This document shows, one piece after another, positions 9,157 to 18,962 of a stretch of DNA of 32,160 nt. Numbering within the stretch: position 1 is the stretch's first letter; each line of letters begins with the position of its first letter. The stretch covers positions 1 to 32,160 of the forward strand of contig RFSD01000004.1 in assembly GCA_009924165.1 (NCBI GenBank), read 5' to 3'. This DNA comes from Chitinophagia bacterium (GTDB taxonomy: Bacteria > Bacteroidota > Bacteroidia > Chitinophagales > Chitinophagaceae). Position numbers and translations under genes: made by a program. Below the pieces are notes generated by a model. The model was not told where the DNA came from, ran no database searches, and saw only the letters and a program-made list of their open reading frames with translations.

Positions 9157-12100
9157 TTAGTCTACAACTCTTTGATGCTTGGAAGATAGATAAGTATACA
9201 CTGCTGGGATCACAAATAAAGTCAAAATTAAAGAGAACATTAACCCTCCTACAATAACTGTACCTAGAGGCTTTCTGCTCGTTGCAGCTGCACCTAAACT
9301 AATGGCAATTGGCAATGCGCCTAATGCTGTCGCTAAGCTTGTCATTAAAATAGGCCTTAAGCGTTGCGCTGCAGCTTCTAAGACAGCTTCCTTAATGGCT
9401 AAACCAGCTTCTCTTTTCTTGTTGGCGAATTCCACAATTAAGATACCATTCTTAGTCACCAATCCAATCAACATGATGATTCCAATTTGTGAGAATATAT
9501 TTAATGTTTGATCCAACATCCATAAGGAAATCAATGCACCCGCTATAGCCAATGGTACAGTAATCATGATGATAAAAGGATCTGTGAAGCTTTCAAACTG
9601 CGCTGCAAGCACCAAGTAAATCAAAATCAATGCTAATAATAAAGCATAAGAAGTATTTGAAGCACTTTCTTTGAAATCTCTAGAAGGACCACCCAAAGCC
9701 GTTTGGAAACTTTCATCTAATTTCTCTTTTGCAATGCGCTCCATCGCATTCACACCATCCCCGATTGTTTTCCCTTCTGCTAAAGAAGCAGAAATAGTAG
9801 CTGAATTAAAACGATTGTAGTGGTAAAGATTTGGAGGATTGCTACTCTCCTCGATTGTCAATACACTTGATATAGGAATGCTTTCGCCACGACTATTTCT
9901 AATGTATATTCTACTGATGTCCGTAGGGGTGTTACGATCCGATTTAGGCACCTGTGTAATCACTTCGTACTGACGATCGTTCATGATGAAATATGCAGAA
10001 CGTGCGCCACTAAATGCAGACTGTAATGCCTGAGAAACATCTGCTGTAGATAAACCAAGATCCCTCGCACGCATACGATCAATTGTCAAATCTAATTCTG
10101 GTTTATTGAATTTTAAGTTAACGTCGACATTTTGGAATGTTTTATCTTTTCTGGCAGCTTCTAAAAATTCAGGAATCACTTTTCTGATTTTTTGGAAATC
10201 TAAGTTTTGAATGATGAACTGCACTGGTAAAGAACCACGAGACATCATACCAACAGAAATGGTTTGCTCTTCTATAGAGAAAATTCGAACATTTTTTAAA
10301 CGTTTAAATTTTTTATTTAAATCTGCTGCGATTTCACTTTGTGTCCTTGTTCTTTCTTTTATATCCACCATACCTAATCTACCAGATGCGCCAGTACTTC
10401 CGCCACCCCATGCAGGCACACTACCCCAAGTAAATGCATGCTCAGGTATGGAATCTTGCATGATGCGAATCGCTTTAAATAAATCTGCCCTTAGGTCCTC
10501 ATAACTTGTTCCTTCTGCAGCGGACATAGTGATACGTACTGTACTTTTGTCTTCCATAGGGGCCAACTCACTTTGTATAGTACTTCCTATTAAAATTATG
10601 ATTGCAAAGCATACGCCTACAATCACCCATGCCATCCATCTAATTTGTAAAAATTTAGCGAGTCCGTTTTTATACCCTAATTCCATGCCTTTAAAAAATG
10701 GCTCGGTACGTTCGTAGAATTTTCCATGTTCGCCGCCATTTCTGTTTAAAAACACATTCAACACTGGCGTAATTGTAAGGGATACAAATGCTGAAACTAA
10801 AACAGCGCCTGCAACCACCACACCAAACTCTTTAAATAAGGAACCTACAAAACCTTGTAAGAAAATTACAGGTAAGAATACAACGGCCAATGTAATAGAA
10901 GTAGATACGACTGCAAAGAAAATTTCCTTACTGCCTTCTCTTGCAGCGTCTTTGATAGGAAGTCCTTCCTCTAGTTTTCTAAAAATATTTTCGGTGACCA
11001 CAATACCATCATCCACAACAAGTCCTGTTGCTAAAACGATCGCTAATAAAGTCAATACGTTAATTGAGAAACCTGCCAAATACATAATAAAGAAAGTGGC
11101 TATCAAAGAAATTGGAATATCAATTAATGGTCTAATCGCAATCAGCCAGTTTCTGAAGAAAAAGAAGATGACCAATACCACCAAAGCAAAAGAAATCACA
11201 ATAGTTTCTTTCACTTCCGACAAAGCTCTACGCACGTTCTTGGTATTATCAATAGGTATTGCAAATTCTATATCTGATTTATTTTGTGCTTTTACTTCCT
11301 CTAATCTTTTATAAAATTCATCAGCAATATTAATTTGATTGGCACCAGGTTGAGGAGAAATGGTCAACATCACAACAGGTACGCCGTTAAAATAAGTGCC
11401 TTGATCTTCTTGCTCTGGACCAAGCTCAACCCTTGCTACATCACCCAACCTCACAATACCATTAAGGTCTTCTTTTAAAATAATATTTCTAAAATCTGCT
11501 TCGGTGGACAATCTTCCTAAAGTACGAATAATAAATTCTGATTTATTGCCATAAATTCGGCCAGAAGGTAATTCCACATTTTCTTTATTCAGTGCCGTTT
11601 GGATATCATTAAATGCAATTCCAAATGCATTTAGTAAATCTGTGTTTGGAAAAATACGCATCGATAAACGCTTCCCTCGAACGCCAACACTAGAAACTTC
11701 GTCAATCGTTTGAAACCTTTGTTGCAAAACATTTTCGGCATATTCAGTTAATTCTAATAAACCTTTTGTCTTACTTCTTAATGTAAGCATTAAAATAAAA
11801 TCTCCACTTGCGTCTGCTTTTGACACTATTGGAGGATTATTGATATCTTCAGGTAAGCTTCTCGCAGCCTGTGACACTTTATCTCTTACATCATTGGCTG
11901 CTGTCTCTAAATTCACGCCTAAATTAAACTCAACAGTGATATTTGAATTTCCAACCGAACTAGAAGAATTGATTGTACGAATTCCAGGGATACCATTAAT
12001 GGCTTTCTCTAATGGTTCTGTAATTTGACTTTGAATCACTTCGGAGTTCGCTCCTGAATAGGATGTTTGTACTGAAACGATTGGTGGGTCTATCGCTGGA

Positions 12101-12210
12101 TATTCTCTTAATGCTAAAAAAGAATAACCAACCAAACCAAAAATGATAATCGCAATATTCATCACAGTGGCTAGCACAGGACGTTTTAACGAGAGTTCCG
12201 ATATATTCAT
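9157..12210 (-). CDS. RND efflux pump permease (AcrB/HAE1-type)
   Basis: 1017 aa. MNISELSLKRPVLATVMNIAIIIFGLVGY, VLATGLVVDDGIVVTENIFRKLEEG, MLIGLVTKNGILIVEFANKKRE, SRKPLGTVIVGGL. Confidence 0.96.
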   Translation of the reverse strand: MNISELSLKRPVLATVMNIAIIIFGLVGYSFLALREYPAIDPPIVSVQTSYSGANSEVIQSQITEPLEKAINGIPGIRTINSSSSVGNSNITVEFNLGVNLETAANDVRDKVSQAARSLPEDINNPPIVSKADASGDFILMLTLRSKTKGLLELTEYAENVLQQRFQTIDEVSSVGVRGKRLSMRIFPNTDLLNAFGIAFNDIQTALNKENVELPSGRIYGNKSEFIIRTLGRLSTEADFRNIILKEDLNGIVRLGDVARVELGPEQEDQGTYFNGVPVVMLTISPQPGANQINIADEFYKRLEEVKAQNKSDIEFAIPIDNTKNVRRALSEVKETIVISFALVVLVIFFFFRNWLIAIRPLIDIPISLIATFFIMYLAGFSINVLTLLAIVLATGLVVDDGIVVTENIFRKLEEGLPIKDAAREGSKEIFFAVVSTSITLAVVFLPVIFLQGFVGSLFKEFGVVVAGAVLVSAFVSLTITPVLNVFLNRNGGEHGKFYERTEPFFKGMELGYKNGLAKFLQIRWMAWVIVGVCFAIIILIGSTIQSELAPMEDKSTVRITMSAAEGTSYEDLRADLFKAIRIMQDSIPEHAFTWGSVPAWGGGSTGASGRLGMVDIKERTRTQSEIAADLNKKFKRLKNVRIFSIEEQTISVGMMSRGSLPVQFIIQNLDFQKIRKVIPEFLEAARKDKTFQNVDVNLKFNKPELDLTIDRMRARDLGLSTADVSQALQSAFSGARSAYFIMNDRQYEVITQVPKSDRNTPTDISRIYIRNSRGESIPISSVLTIEESSNPPNLYHYNRFNSATISASLAEGKTIGDGVNAMERIAKEKLDESFQTALGGPSRDFKESASNTSYALLLALILIYLVLAAQFESFTDPFIIMITVPLAIAGALISLWMLDQTLNIFSQIGIIMLIGLVTKNGILIVEFANKKREAGLAIKEAVLEAAAQRLRPILMTSLATALGALPIAISLGAAATSRKPLGTVIVGGLMFSLILTLFVIPAVYTYLSSKHQRVVD

Positions 12211-12234
12211 CTCAATAATGTATTAATTGTGAGC

Positions 12235-13284
12235 CTACTTGATGATGTCAACAAGTGGCAATGTCTTCCCAATTTTTAATTCACTTCCGTCTCTTACAAA
12301 AAGCATCCCAGCAACAATTAAGCTATCCCCAATTTGAACGCCAGATGTAATTTCAACACCAGAGGCCGTACGATACCCTGTCTCCACATTGACAAATTTT
12401 GCTTTACCATTCTTAACAACCACCAATTGTTTTACTTTAGAATCAGGGATGATGATATTAGATGGAACCAAGATACTAGGCTTTTGTTGGTTCTCTCCAA
12501 GGAATATTTTTGTATAAGCACCTGGTATCAACTTGCCTTGTAAATTAGCGCGTACTTTAATATTACGAGACGTAGCAATAATCTGAGGCTCAATTGCAGC
12601 AATGGTTGCAGTCATTTTAACGCCAGGATTAGCAATGCTTTCCACCGTTACCTTCTTACCTACTTTAATATAATTTTGATATAATTCTGGCAAGGTAAAG
12701 TCTACTTTCAGTTGGTCTACTTTTTGTAATGTTACAATCGTAGTGGCTGTGCTGATGTATGCTCCAAGACTTACTTGCTTTAATCCCATCTGACCAGCAA
12801 AAGGCGCTTTAATCACCGTTTTATCAATTAAAGACTGTGTATAAGCCATGTCTGCTTTCAAACTATTTACTTGTTGCAAGCTAATATCATAATCACTTTG
12901 ATTGATTCCTTTAGCTTGTACTAATTTGTAATTTCTTTGTTCAGTGATTGTTGCTAATGCTAATTGTACTTTTATTTTTTGCATTTGCGCTTGTAAATCA
13001 GCATCATTTAACTTGGCTAAAATGGTGCCAGCTGCTACCATTTTGCCTTCAGGAATTTGTAAAAAAACAATACGGCCATTGGTTTCAGGACGTATATCTA
13101 CAAATTCACTAGCCACTACTGAACCATTCACTTCGATGACTTTATCTATGACTTGCGTTGCAGCAATTGCTATATCCACAGATACTGGCGCATTCGCGTT
13201 GAATTTATCAGTTGGCTTTGTTTTTCCCTTACATGCAAACAATCCTAAGATCAGGATGAAGGCAACATAATTTAACTTTCTCAA
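12235..13284 (-). CDS. RND efflux periplasmic adaptor (membrane fusion protein) lipoprotein
   Basis: Lipobox LGLFAC, RPETNGRIVFLQIPEGKMVAAGTILAKLND biotinyl-lipoyl-like domain, KAPFAGQMGLKQVSLGAYISTATTIVTLQ. TTG start at 13284. Confidence 0.93.
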   Translation of the reverse strand: MRKLNYVAFILILGLFACKGKTKPTDKFNANAPVSVDIAIAATQVIDKVIEVNGSVVASEFVDIRPETNGRIVFLQIPEGKMVAAGTILAKLNDADLQAQMQKIKVQLALATITEQRNYKLVQAKGINQSDYDISLQQVNSLKADMAYTQSLIDKTVIKAPFAGQMGLKQVSLGAYISTATTIVTLQKVDQLKVDFTLPELYQNYIKVGKKVTVESIANPGVKMTATIAAIEPQIIATSRNIKVRANLQGKLIPGAYTKIFLGENQQKPSILVPSNIIIPDSKVKQLVVVKNGKAKFVNVETGYRTASGVEITSGVQIGDSLIVAGMLFVRDGSELKIGKTLPLVDIIK

Positions 13285-13357
13285 ATTGGTCTAATTTTAG
13301 TGCTTAAAGATAGCTAAAATGCCATGTTTTTAGAAAGAAAATAGATGAATGGTTGAA

Positions 13358-14089
13358 TTATCGTCCTCGTTTAAATTGAATGAACTTCTGTTGAATAAAA
13401 TAGCCCAATTCCAGGTCGTTCAATAGTGCTAGGGTTGGATAGGATGGCTTGCAGTATTCCATAAATACATCCAGCCTTGGACCATCTAATTTAGTCAGTT
13501 TTTGGACAAAGCGCTTAGTAAAGCGATAGTTGATGTACTTCTCTTGTTCCTGGTATATTAATCTATTTTGTAAAAATTGGGCGTTTCGGTTACGTTTGAA
13601 CCTGAACATATTGATAATTTCATTGATATCGAAACCAATTGTAATCCCTCCATTTCCAAACATATTTTGTTGGTTACTCAGTTTTAATCCAGGGGGGTTA
13701 TAATTAAAGTATTTGGCATAATCCATCCTATTTTGAATTGAATCATACCTGTAATAACTATTGCGCACTCTCACTTCTGGAAGATCAAAACCATTCACAT
13801 GAATCATGACGTTAAAATTACTCTGATCCTCAATTTGATCTAGTGCAAATTTTTGGGTGCTTTTCCCAAACAATGAAAATGTTAAAGAGTCATTTGGCTG
13901 AAGCGTAATTAAATACCTACCCAAAGAGTCAGTTTGTGTGCTACTGTATTTAGTGTAAACCATCACTGCTTCGATTGGCATTCTTCCGGAAATATCATAG
14001 ACTATGCCACTAATGGTATGCCTCTGTGCCTTTAGGGAAGAAAATGCAACAGAGGTCAATAAAAAAAATAACAGGATAGATTGTTTCAT
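13358..14089 (-). CDS. CarboxypepD_reg-like domain exported protein
   Basis: Signal peptide MKQSILLFFLLTSVAFSSLKAQ followed by HTISGIVYDISGRMPIEAVMVYTKYSSTQTDSLGRYLI. The track start at 14203 overlaps the chromate transporter; ATG 14089 resolves this. Confidence 0.78.
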   Translation of the reverse strand: MKQSILLFFLLTSVAFSSLKAQRHTISGIVYDISGRMPIEAVMVYTKYSSTQTDSLGRYLITLQPNDSLTFSLFGKSTQKFALDQIEDQSNFNVMIHVNGFDLPEVRVRNSYYRYDSIQNRMDYAKYFNYNPPGLKLSNQQNMFGNGGITIGFDINEIINMFRFKRNRNAQFLQNRLIYQEQEKYINYRFTKRFVQKLTKLDGPRLDVFMEYCKPSYPTLALLNDLELGYFIQQKFIQFKRGR

Positions 14090-14129
14090 GAATGGCTGCA
14101 AAAATAAACAATTCAAGTCTATATGGATG

Positions 14130-15404
14130 TTAAAATATAGTTGGCCATATCGATAACAATGTGCCCAAAAAGATGGTCCCCAGAACAACCCATTGTGGGG
14201 CAACTTTATAGCGCACTAGTACAATCGCAGTTGTGCAAAAAATAAATAGGTAGACCCCTATATTCATGCCAGTCATGATGCCTAAATCAAATACAATATC
14301 TTTTAATAAAAATAAGGTTGCACCAAGCATAATACCCACCACAGCTGCATAGATACCTTCCAATGACCGATAAAACAAAGCATACTTTTTTAGTTTCTGC
14401 CAAATGGGGAAAAAGAACAAGACAATTAAAAAGCTAGGTAAAAAAACGCCGATACTGGCTACCATGGCACCTATGATTTGTCCTCCAATTCCTTTTTCTT
14501 CTAAAGCCAATGCACCGGTAAAGCTTGCAATAGAAAAGATTGGACCAGGAATGGCCCTAACAATTCCAGAACCTGTTAAAAAAGCAGCACTATTTATTTT
14601 TAAAACATCTCTTTTGCTTTCTTTGACATGTTCAGTGTTTGGACGAGTTACATATTGTTCATACATCATTGGAATTAACACATCACCCCCACCAAAAACA
14701 AAACTTCCAAATCGATAATTATTTTCAAAGAGATTATACACTTTACGGTGCTCCCAGTTTTGACGTGTTGCTTGTTCAGATACAAAACCTGCTATAAGAA
14801 AAAATAAAAGGAATAAATGTAAATGCACCCATTTAATTTGTTTAGGTGCAGCACCTTGATCTGGGATTCTTTTATTACTAAAATTGGTGACAATACCAGC
14901 TAAAACAATGACAACAGGTATCGTCCAAGGTGTTTTAAAACCGACTAAAGTAAGGATACATGCGAAGCCAAAAACAAAAAAAGTAATAGTGTTATTGATC
15001 GCTTTTTTATATAAAAGATAGGTGGCGCTGGCGATAAAACCAATTACCATTGGTTGTAATAAATGCAAGGTTTTCAAAACAGGTTGTAAGTCAAGATGAG
15101 TATAGGCAATGGCTAGACTAGCCATAAAACTTGTAGCTGGTAAAATCCAAATGAGCAAAGTAATTAAGGCTAATGAAAAGCCGCCTCTTTTAAAAGCAAT
15201 CAAAACAATTGTTTGCGTGGATGAGGCACCAGGAAGTAATTGGCAAAAAGCATTGTATTCCATCAACTCCTCCGATGTAATATCCTTCCTTTTTTCTACA
15301 AATCGATGTTGCAGTAGGCCAATATGAACTTGAGGACCACCAAAAGCGGTTAAGCTATGTTGGAAAACAGCTTTTAGAAATGGTATATGTCTTAAGAGGT
15401 ACAA
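14130..15404 (-). CDS. chrA: Chromate efflux transporter (CHR family, two-domain form)
   Basis: FLKAVFQHSLTAFGGPQVHIGLLQHRFVEKRKDITSEELMEYNAFCQLLPGASSTQT and repeated C-half FGGGDVLIPMMYEQYV. TTG start directly after an in-frame TGA. Confidence 0.88.
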   Translation of the reverse strand: MYLLRHIPFLKAVFQHSLTAFGGPQVHIGLLQHRFVEKRKDITSEELMEYNAFCQLLPGASSTQTIVLIAFKRGGFSLALITLLIWILPATSFMASLAIAYTHLDLQPVLKTLHLLQPMVIGFIASATYLLYKKAINNTITFFVFGFACILTLVGFKTPWTIPVVIVLAGIVTNFSNKRIPDQGAAPKQIKWVHLHLFLLFFLIAGFVSEQATRQNWEHRKVYNLFENNYRFGSFVFGGGDVLIPMMYEQYVTRPNTEHVKESKRDVLKINSAAFLTGSGIVRAIPGPIFSIASFTGALALEEKGIGGQIIGAMVASIGVFLPSFLIVLFFFPIWQKLKKYALFYRSLEGIYAAVVGIMLGATLFLLKDIVFDLGIMTGMNIGVYLFIFCTTAIVLVRYKVAPQWVVLGTIFLGTLLSIWPTIF

Positions 15405-15501
15405 TCAGATTGATTTATGTAAAAATAAAATAATTTATTTGCATCCAAAGCATTTAATAATTTATAGGTGAAGTATATCAATACATAACTATGATAATTT
15501 G

Positions 15502-15509
15502 TATCTTTA
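15502..15509 (+). promoter_or_regulatory. Candidate -7 box (TATCTTTA) 4 nt before ATG of DUF3089 gene
   Basis: TATCTTTA-CCAC-ATG. No clear -33 element seen. Confidence 0.4.
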
Positions 15510-15513
15510 CCAC

Positions 15514-16557
15514 ATGAAAAACTTGTTTTTATTAAGTGTTTTGTTCATGGCTTTTGGATGTGGCAAAAGCAATTATGCTACCTACAAGCCTACTTACGCT
15601 AATGTTAATTGGGAGGAGCAACCAGACTATAGTCAGTTAAAGAATTGGGCAGCGCATCCTAATAAAATAGACCCTTCCGATAGCATACCGGCTAGTATCT
15701 TAAAAAAGTACCAACCCAAAAGCTTAGTAGATGTATTTTTTGTGCATCCTACAACTTATTTAGATCCTGCAATGCCTAATGGCTGGTCTGCCTCTTTAAA
15801 AGATATTGCAATAAATATTCAAACAGACTACACAACAATACTGAATCAAGCAAGCATATTCAATGAAGTAGGTATGGTCTATGCACCAAGATATCGTCAA
15901 GCGCACATCAAGAGTTACTATCCAGTCAATAAAATAGATACCATCAATGCCTTGGCTGCATTTGAATTAGCTTATCAGGATGTAAAAAAAGCATTTGAAT
16001 TTTATTTAACCAATCATAATCAGGGAAAGCCCATCATCATTGCTGCACACAGTCAAGGAAGCACACACGCAAAGCGACTACTTAAAGAATTTTTTGATGG
16101 AAAAGCATTGAGCAAACAATTAGTGTCTGCTTATATCGTAGGAATGGCGATTGACCCGAAAGAATTTACAAATTTAAAAGCTTGTACCAAGCCAACCGAA
16201 ACAGGATGTATCTGTGCATGGCGAACTTACAAAGAGGGCTATGTTCCACCAATTATCCAAAATGAAAAATTCAATTCTATTGTGACCAATCCACTAAGCT
16301 GGGACAGCAATCAAGTTTCAGTTAGTAGAAAAGTAAATCAAGGAGCCGTATTGTATAACTTTAAAAAAGTCATACCTAATGTGGCAGGAGCATATAACCA
16401 TGAAGGTGTATTGTGGACGCCTAAACCTAAATTTTTTGGAAACATTTTATACAATACTAAGAATTATCATATAGCAGACTATAACTTATTCTATATGAGT
16501 GTACGTAAAAATGCAATGGATAGAGCGGTACAATTTTCAAGCAGCAGTTCCAATTAA
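15514..16557 (+). CDS. DUF3089 domain lipoprotein (alpha/beta hydrolase-like)
   Basis: Lipobox LFMAFGC after ATG 15514, DVFFVHPTTYLDPAMPNGWSASL, IIAAHSQGSTHAKRLLKEF. The track start is a TTG 15 nt upstream. Confidence 0.85.
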   Translation: MKNLFLLSVLFMAFGCGKSNYATYKPTYANVNWEEQPDYSQLKNWAAHPNKIDPSDSIPASILKKYQPKSLVDVFFVHPTTYLDPAMPNGWSASLKDIAINIQTDYTTILNQASIFNEVGMVYAPRYRQAHIKSYYPVNKIDTINALAAFELAYQDVKKAFEFYLTNHNQGKPIIIAAHSQGSTHAKRLLKEFFDGKALSKQLVSAYIVGMAIDPKEFTNLKACTKPTETGCICAWRTYKEGYVPPIIQNEKFNSIVTNPLSWDSNQVSVSRKVNQGAVLYNFKKVIPNVAGAYNHEGVLWTPKPKFFGNILYNTKNYHIADYNLFYMSVRKNAMDRAVQFSSSSSN

Positions 16558-18788
16558 TTACCTACTTCGCTTAAAAATTTAATGCGCATTATTTTAAGTT
16601 GCTCCCATGTGTAGTCATTTTCACTCAATTCTTGTTGTGCAATTTGCAATGAAGAAGTTTCGCAGCTTTTGAAATACTCTAAGATTTCTTCTTGATCATA
16701 TTCGTCTAACCATTCATCAATGGCATAATCTAAATTTAATTTAGTGCCACTTGCTGCAATGGTTTCCATTTCCTCCAACAAGCTATCTAGTCTTAGGTCT
16801 TTATTTTTTGCAATCGTTTCTAAAGGAATTTTTTTATCTACATTTTGAATGATATAAATCTTATTACTTGATTTATTTACCACGGATTTCATCACAAAAT
16901 CATCTGGCTTTTCGATATTGTAATCAATTACATATTGTTCAATAAGTTTGATAAACGCTTCGCCGTATTTAATGGACTTCCCCTTACTCACGCCTTGACA
17001 ACGCTCCAATTCTGTAAATGTGGTTGGATATAATGTCGCCATATCTTGTAATGATGTCTCCAGAAAAATTACGAATGGTGGTAAGCCAAGTTTTTTTGCA
17101 ACAACTTGACGAAGATCTTTCAATAATTCAAATAAACGATCGTCAGTGGTAACAGCATCTTCGGCCACTTCGCTTTCCTCGTCGTCCCCTAATTCGGCGG
17201 CAAAAACATTTTGCAAGACCACCAAAAATGAACTAGGTTTTTTCAAGAACTTTTGACCTTTTGCAGTCAGTTTTAATAGGCCGTATTCTTCGATGTCTTT
17301 TTCGATCAATTCTTCAAGCATTGCCTGACGAATCAAACTGTTCCAAAATAAGTCATCATGCGTTTTTCCAATACCAAAAACAGGCAATTTTTCGTGGCGA
17401 TACAAACCAATCTGAGGCGTGTAATGCCCCGTAATAATTTGCACGACATAAGCAGCAACAAATCTTTCATCCAATGCCTGTATCGTTTGTAATAATTGAA
17501 CTAATTCTGATTTTGCTTGGAATTGTTCTTTTGGATGTAAGCAATTATCACATTTGCCACAATTTTTATCGGGCCATGATTCTCCAAAATAATGTAGCAA
17601 ACTTCGTCTTCTGCAAACACCACTCTCAGCAAATGCCACAGTTTCATCAATTAATTGTGCACCCACTTCTCTTTCACTCAAAGGCTTGTCTCTTAAAAAG
17701 TGTTCTAATTTAGATACATCTTTTTGTGAGTAATATAAAATACAATTCCCTTCCAAACCATCTCTTCCAGCCCTGCCTGTCTCTTGGTAATAATTCTCAA
17801 TAGACTTAGGAATATTATAATGAATCACAAAGCGAATATCTGGTTTATCAATCCCCATACCAAATGCAATAGTCGCTACAATCACCTGCACGTCTTCGTT
17901 TAAAAATTGATCCTGTCTTTCTGCACGTAATTTTTGATCTAACCCAGCATGGTATGCGACTGCTTTAATATTATTTGCTTTTAAAAGATCTGCAAGTTCT
18001 TCTGTCGTTTTTCGATTCAGGGTATAAATAATACCGCTTTTCTTTTTATGCTTTGTAATATATTTTACAATGCTTTTAACAGTCTGATCCTTTTTAATTT
18101 TCGGCTGCACTTCGTAATAGAGATTTTCCCTATTAAAAGATGAAATTAAAATTTCTGGATGATTAAGTGATAAGTTTTTTACAATATCACTTTGTACTTT
18201 AGGTGTGGCTGTTGCAGTCAATGCAATAATGGGCGCAGCTGGATTGATCTCTTCCATCATCTCTTTTAAACGACGGTATTCAGGTCTAAAATCGTGCCCC
18301 CATTCTGAAATACAATGGGCTTCGTCCACTGCAAAAAAAGATACTTTCAAGTCGCTAAAAAAATCAAGGTTTTCTTGTTTTGTCAAAGTCTCAGGCGCAA
18401 CATATAATAATTTGGTCTTGCCACTTAAAAGATCTTCTTTGACAACTTTGATCTGTCCTTTATTTAAAGAAGAATTTAAAAAGTGGGCAACTTCGTCATG
18501 CTCACTATATCCTCTAATAAGATCTACTTGATTCTTCATTAAGGCAATCAGCGGGGATACAACAATAGCACATCCTTCCAACATCATTGCTGGTAATTGA
18601 TAGCACAAACTCTTTCCCCCGCCTGTGGGCATGATTACAAAAGTGTCCCTGCCACTTAATAGGGATTGGATAGCTTGTTCTTGGGTACCCTTGAACTCGG
18701 AGAAGCCAAAATATTGCTCTAAAGCCGCTAGTATCTCCTTGTTTTGAGGTATAGTGGTCTTTTTAATCGTTTTTTTAGGCGTGGGCAT
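16554..18788 (-). CDS. recQ: ATP-dependent DNA helicase RecQ
   Basis: Helicase motifs PTGGGKSLCYQLPA, DEAHCISEWGHDFRPEYRRL, QETGRAGRDGLEGNCILYYS, Zn-binding CRRRSLLHYFGE..CGKCDNC, HRDC-like C-terminus. Confidence 0.96.
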   Translation of the reverse strand: MPTPKKTIKKTTIPQNKEILAALEQYFGFSEFKGTQEQAIQSLLSGRDTFVIMPTGGGKSLCYQLPAMMLEGCAIVVSPLIALMKNQVDLIRGYSEHDEVAHFLNSSLNKGQIKVVKEDLLSGKTKLLYVAPETLTKQENLDFFSDLKVSFFAVDEAHCISEWGHDFRPEYRRLKEMMEEINPAAPIIALTATATPKVQSDIVKNLSLNHPEILISSFNRENLYYEVQPKIKKDQTVKSIVKYITKHKKKSGIIYTLNRKTTEELADLLKANNIKAVAYHAGLDQKLRAERQDQFLNEDVQVIVATIAFGMGIDKPDIRFVIHYNIPKSIENYYQETGRAGRDGLEGNCILYYSQKDVSKLEHFLRDKPLSEREVGAQLIDETVAFAESGVCRRRSLLHYFGESWPDKNCGKCDNCLHPKEQFQAKSELVQLLQTIQALDERFVAAYVVQIITGHYTPQIGLYRHEKLPVFGIGKTHDDLFWNSLIRQAMLEELIEKDIEEYGLLKLTAKGQKFLKKPSSFLVVLQNVFAAELGDDEESEVAEDAVTTDDRLFELLKDLRQVVAKKLGLPPFVIFLETSLQDMATLYPTTFTELERCQGVSKGKSIKYGEAFIKLIEQYVIDYNIEKPDDFVMKSVVNKSSNKIYIIQNVDKKIPLETIAKNKDLRLDSLLEEMETIAASGTKLNLDYAIDEWLDEYDQEEILEYFKSCETSSLQIAQQELSENDYTWEQLKIMRIKFLSEVGN

Positions 18789-18851
18789 CTTAATAAGCTT
18801 AAAATCAACCGTTTACTATCTAAATCTACTATTAAGTTAACGCATTTTGTT

Positions 18852-18863
18852 GAACAAAAGTTC
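18852..18863. promoter_or_regulatory. Palindromic site GAACAAAAGTTC in recQ/kdsD divergent region
   Basis: TGAAC-AAAA-GTTCA, 5-bp perfect arms. Resembles GAAC-N4-GTTC SOS-type operators; factor unknown. Confidence 0.3.
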
Positions 18864-18941
18864 ACTAAAAAGCATAATTTTTTAAAATAAACCTTTTAAC
18901 AAAGGATAGATTAAAAAATGACTATAAAGTTAACGAAGTAT

Positions 18942-18949
18942 TACCTTTG
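18942..18949 (+). promoter_or_regulatory. Candidate -7 box (TACCTTTG) upstream of kdsD
   Basis: TACCTTTG 13 nt before ATG 18963. It lies inside the longer track ORF, which supports the downstream start. Confidence 0.55.
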
Positions 18950-18962
18950 CTCCATCTATACA

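Noticed and set aside
14090-14203. N-terminal extension of the CarboxypepD_reg-like ORF overlapping the chromate transporter
   Set aside because: A clean signal peptide starts at ATG 14089, which removes the overlap.
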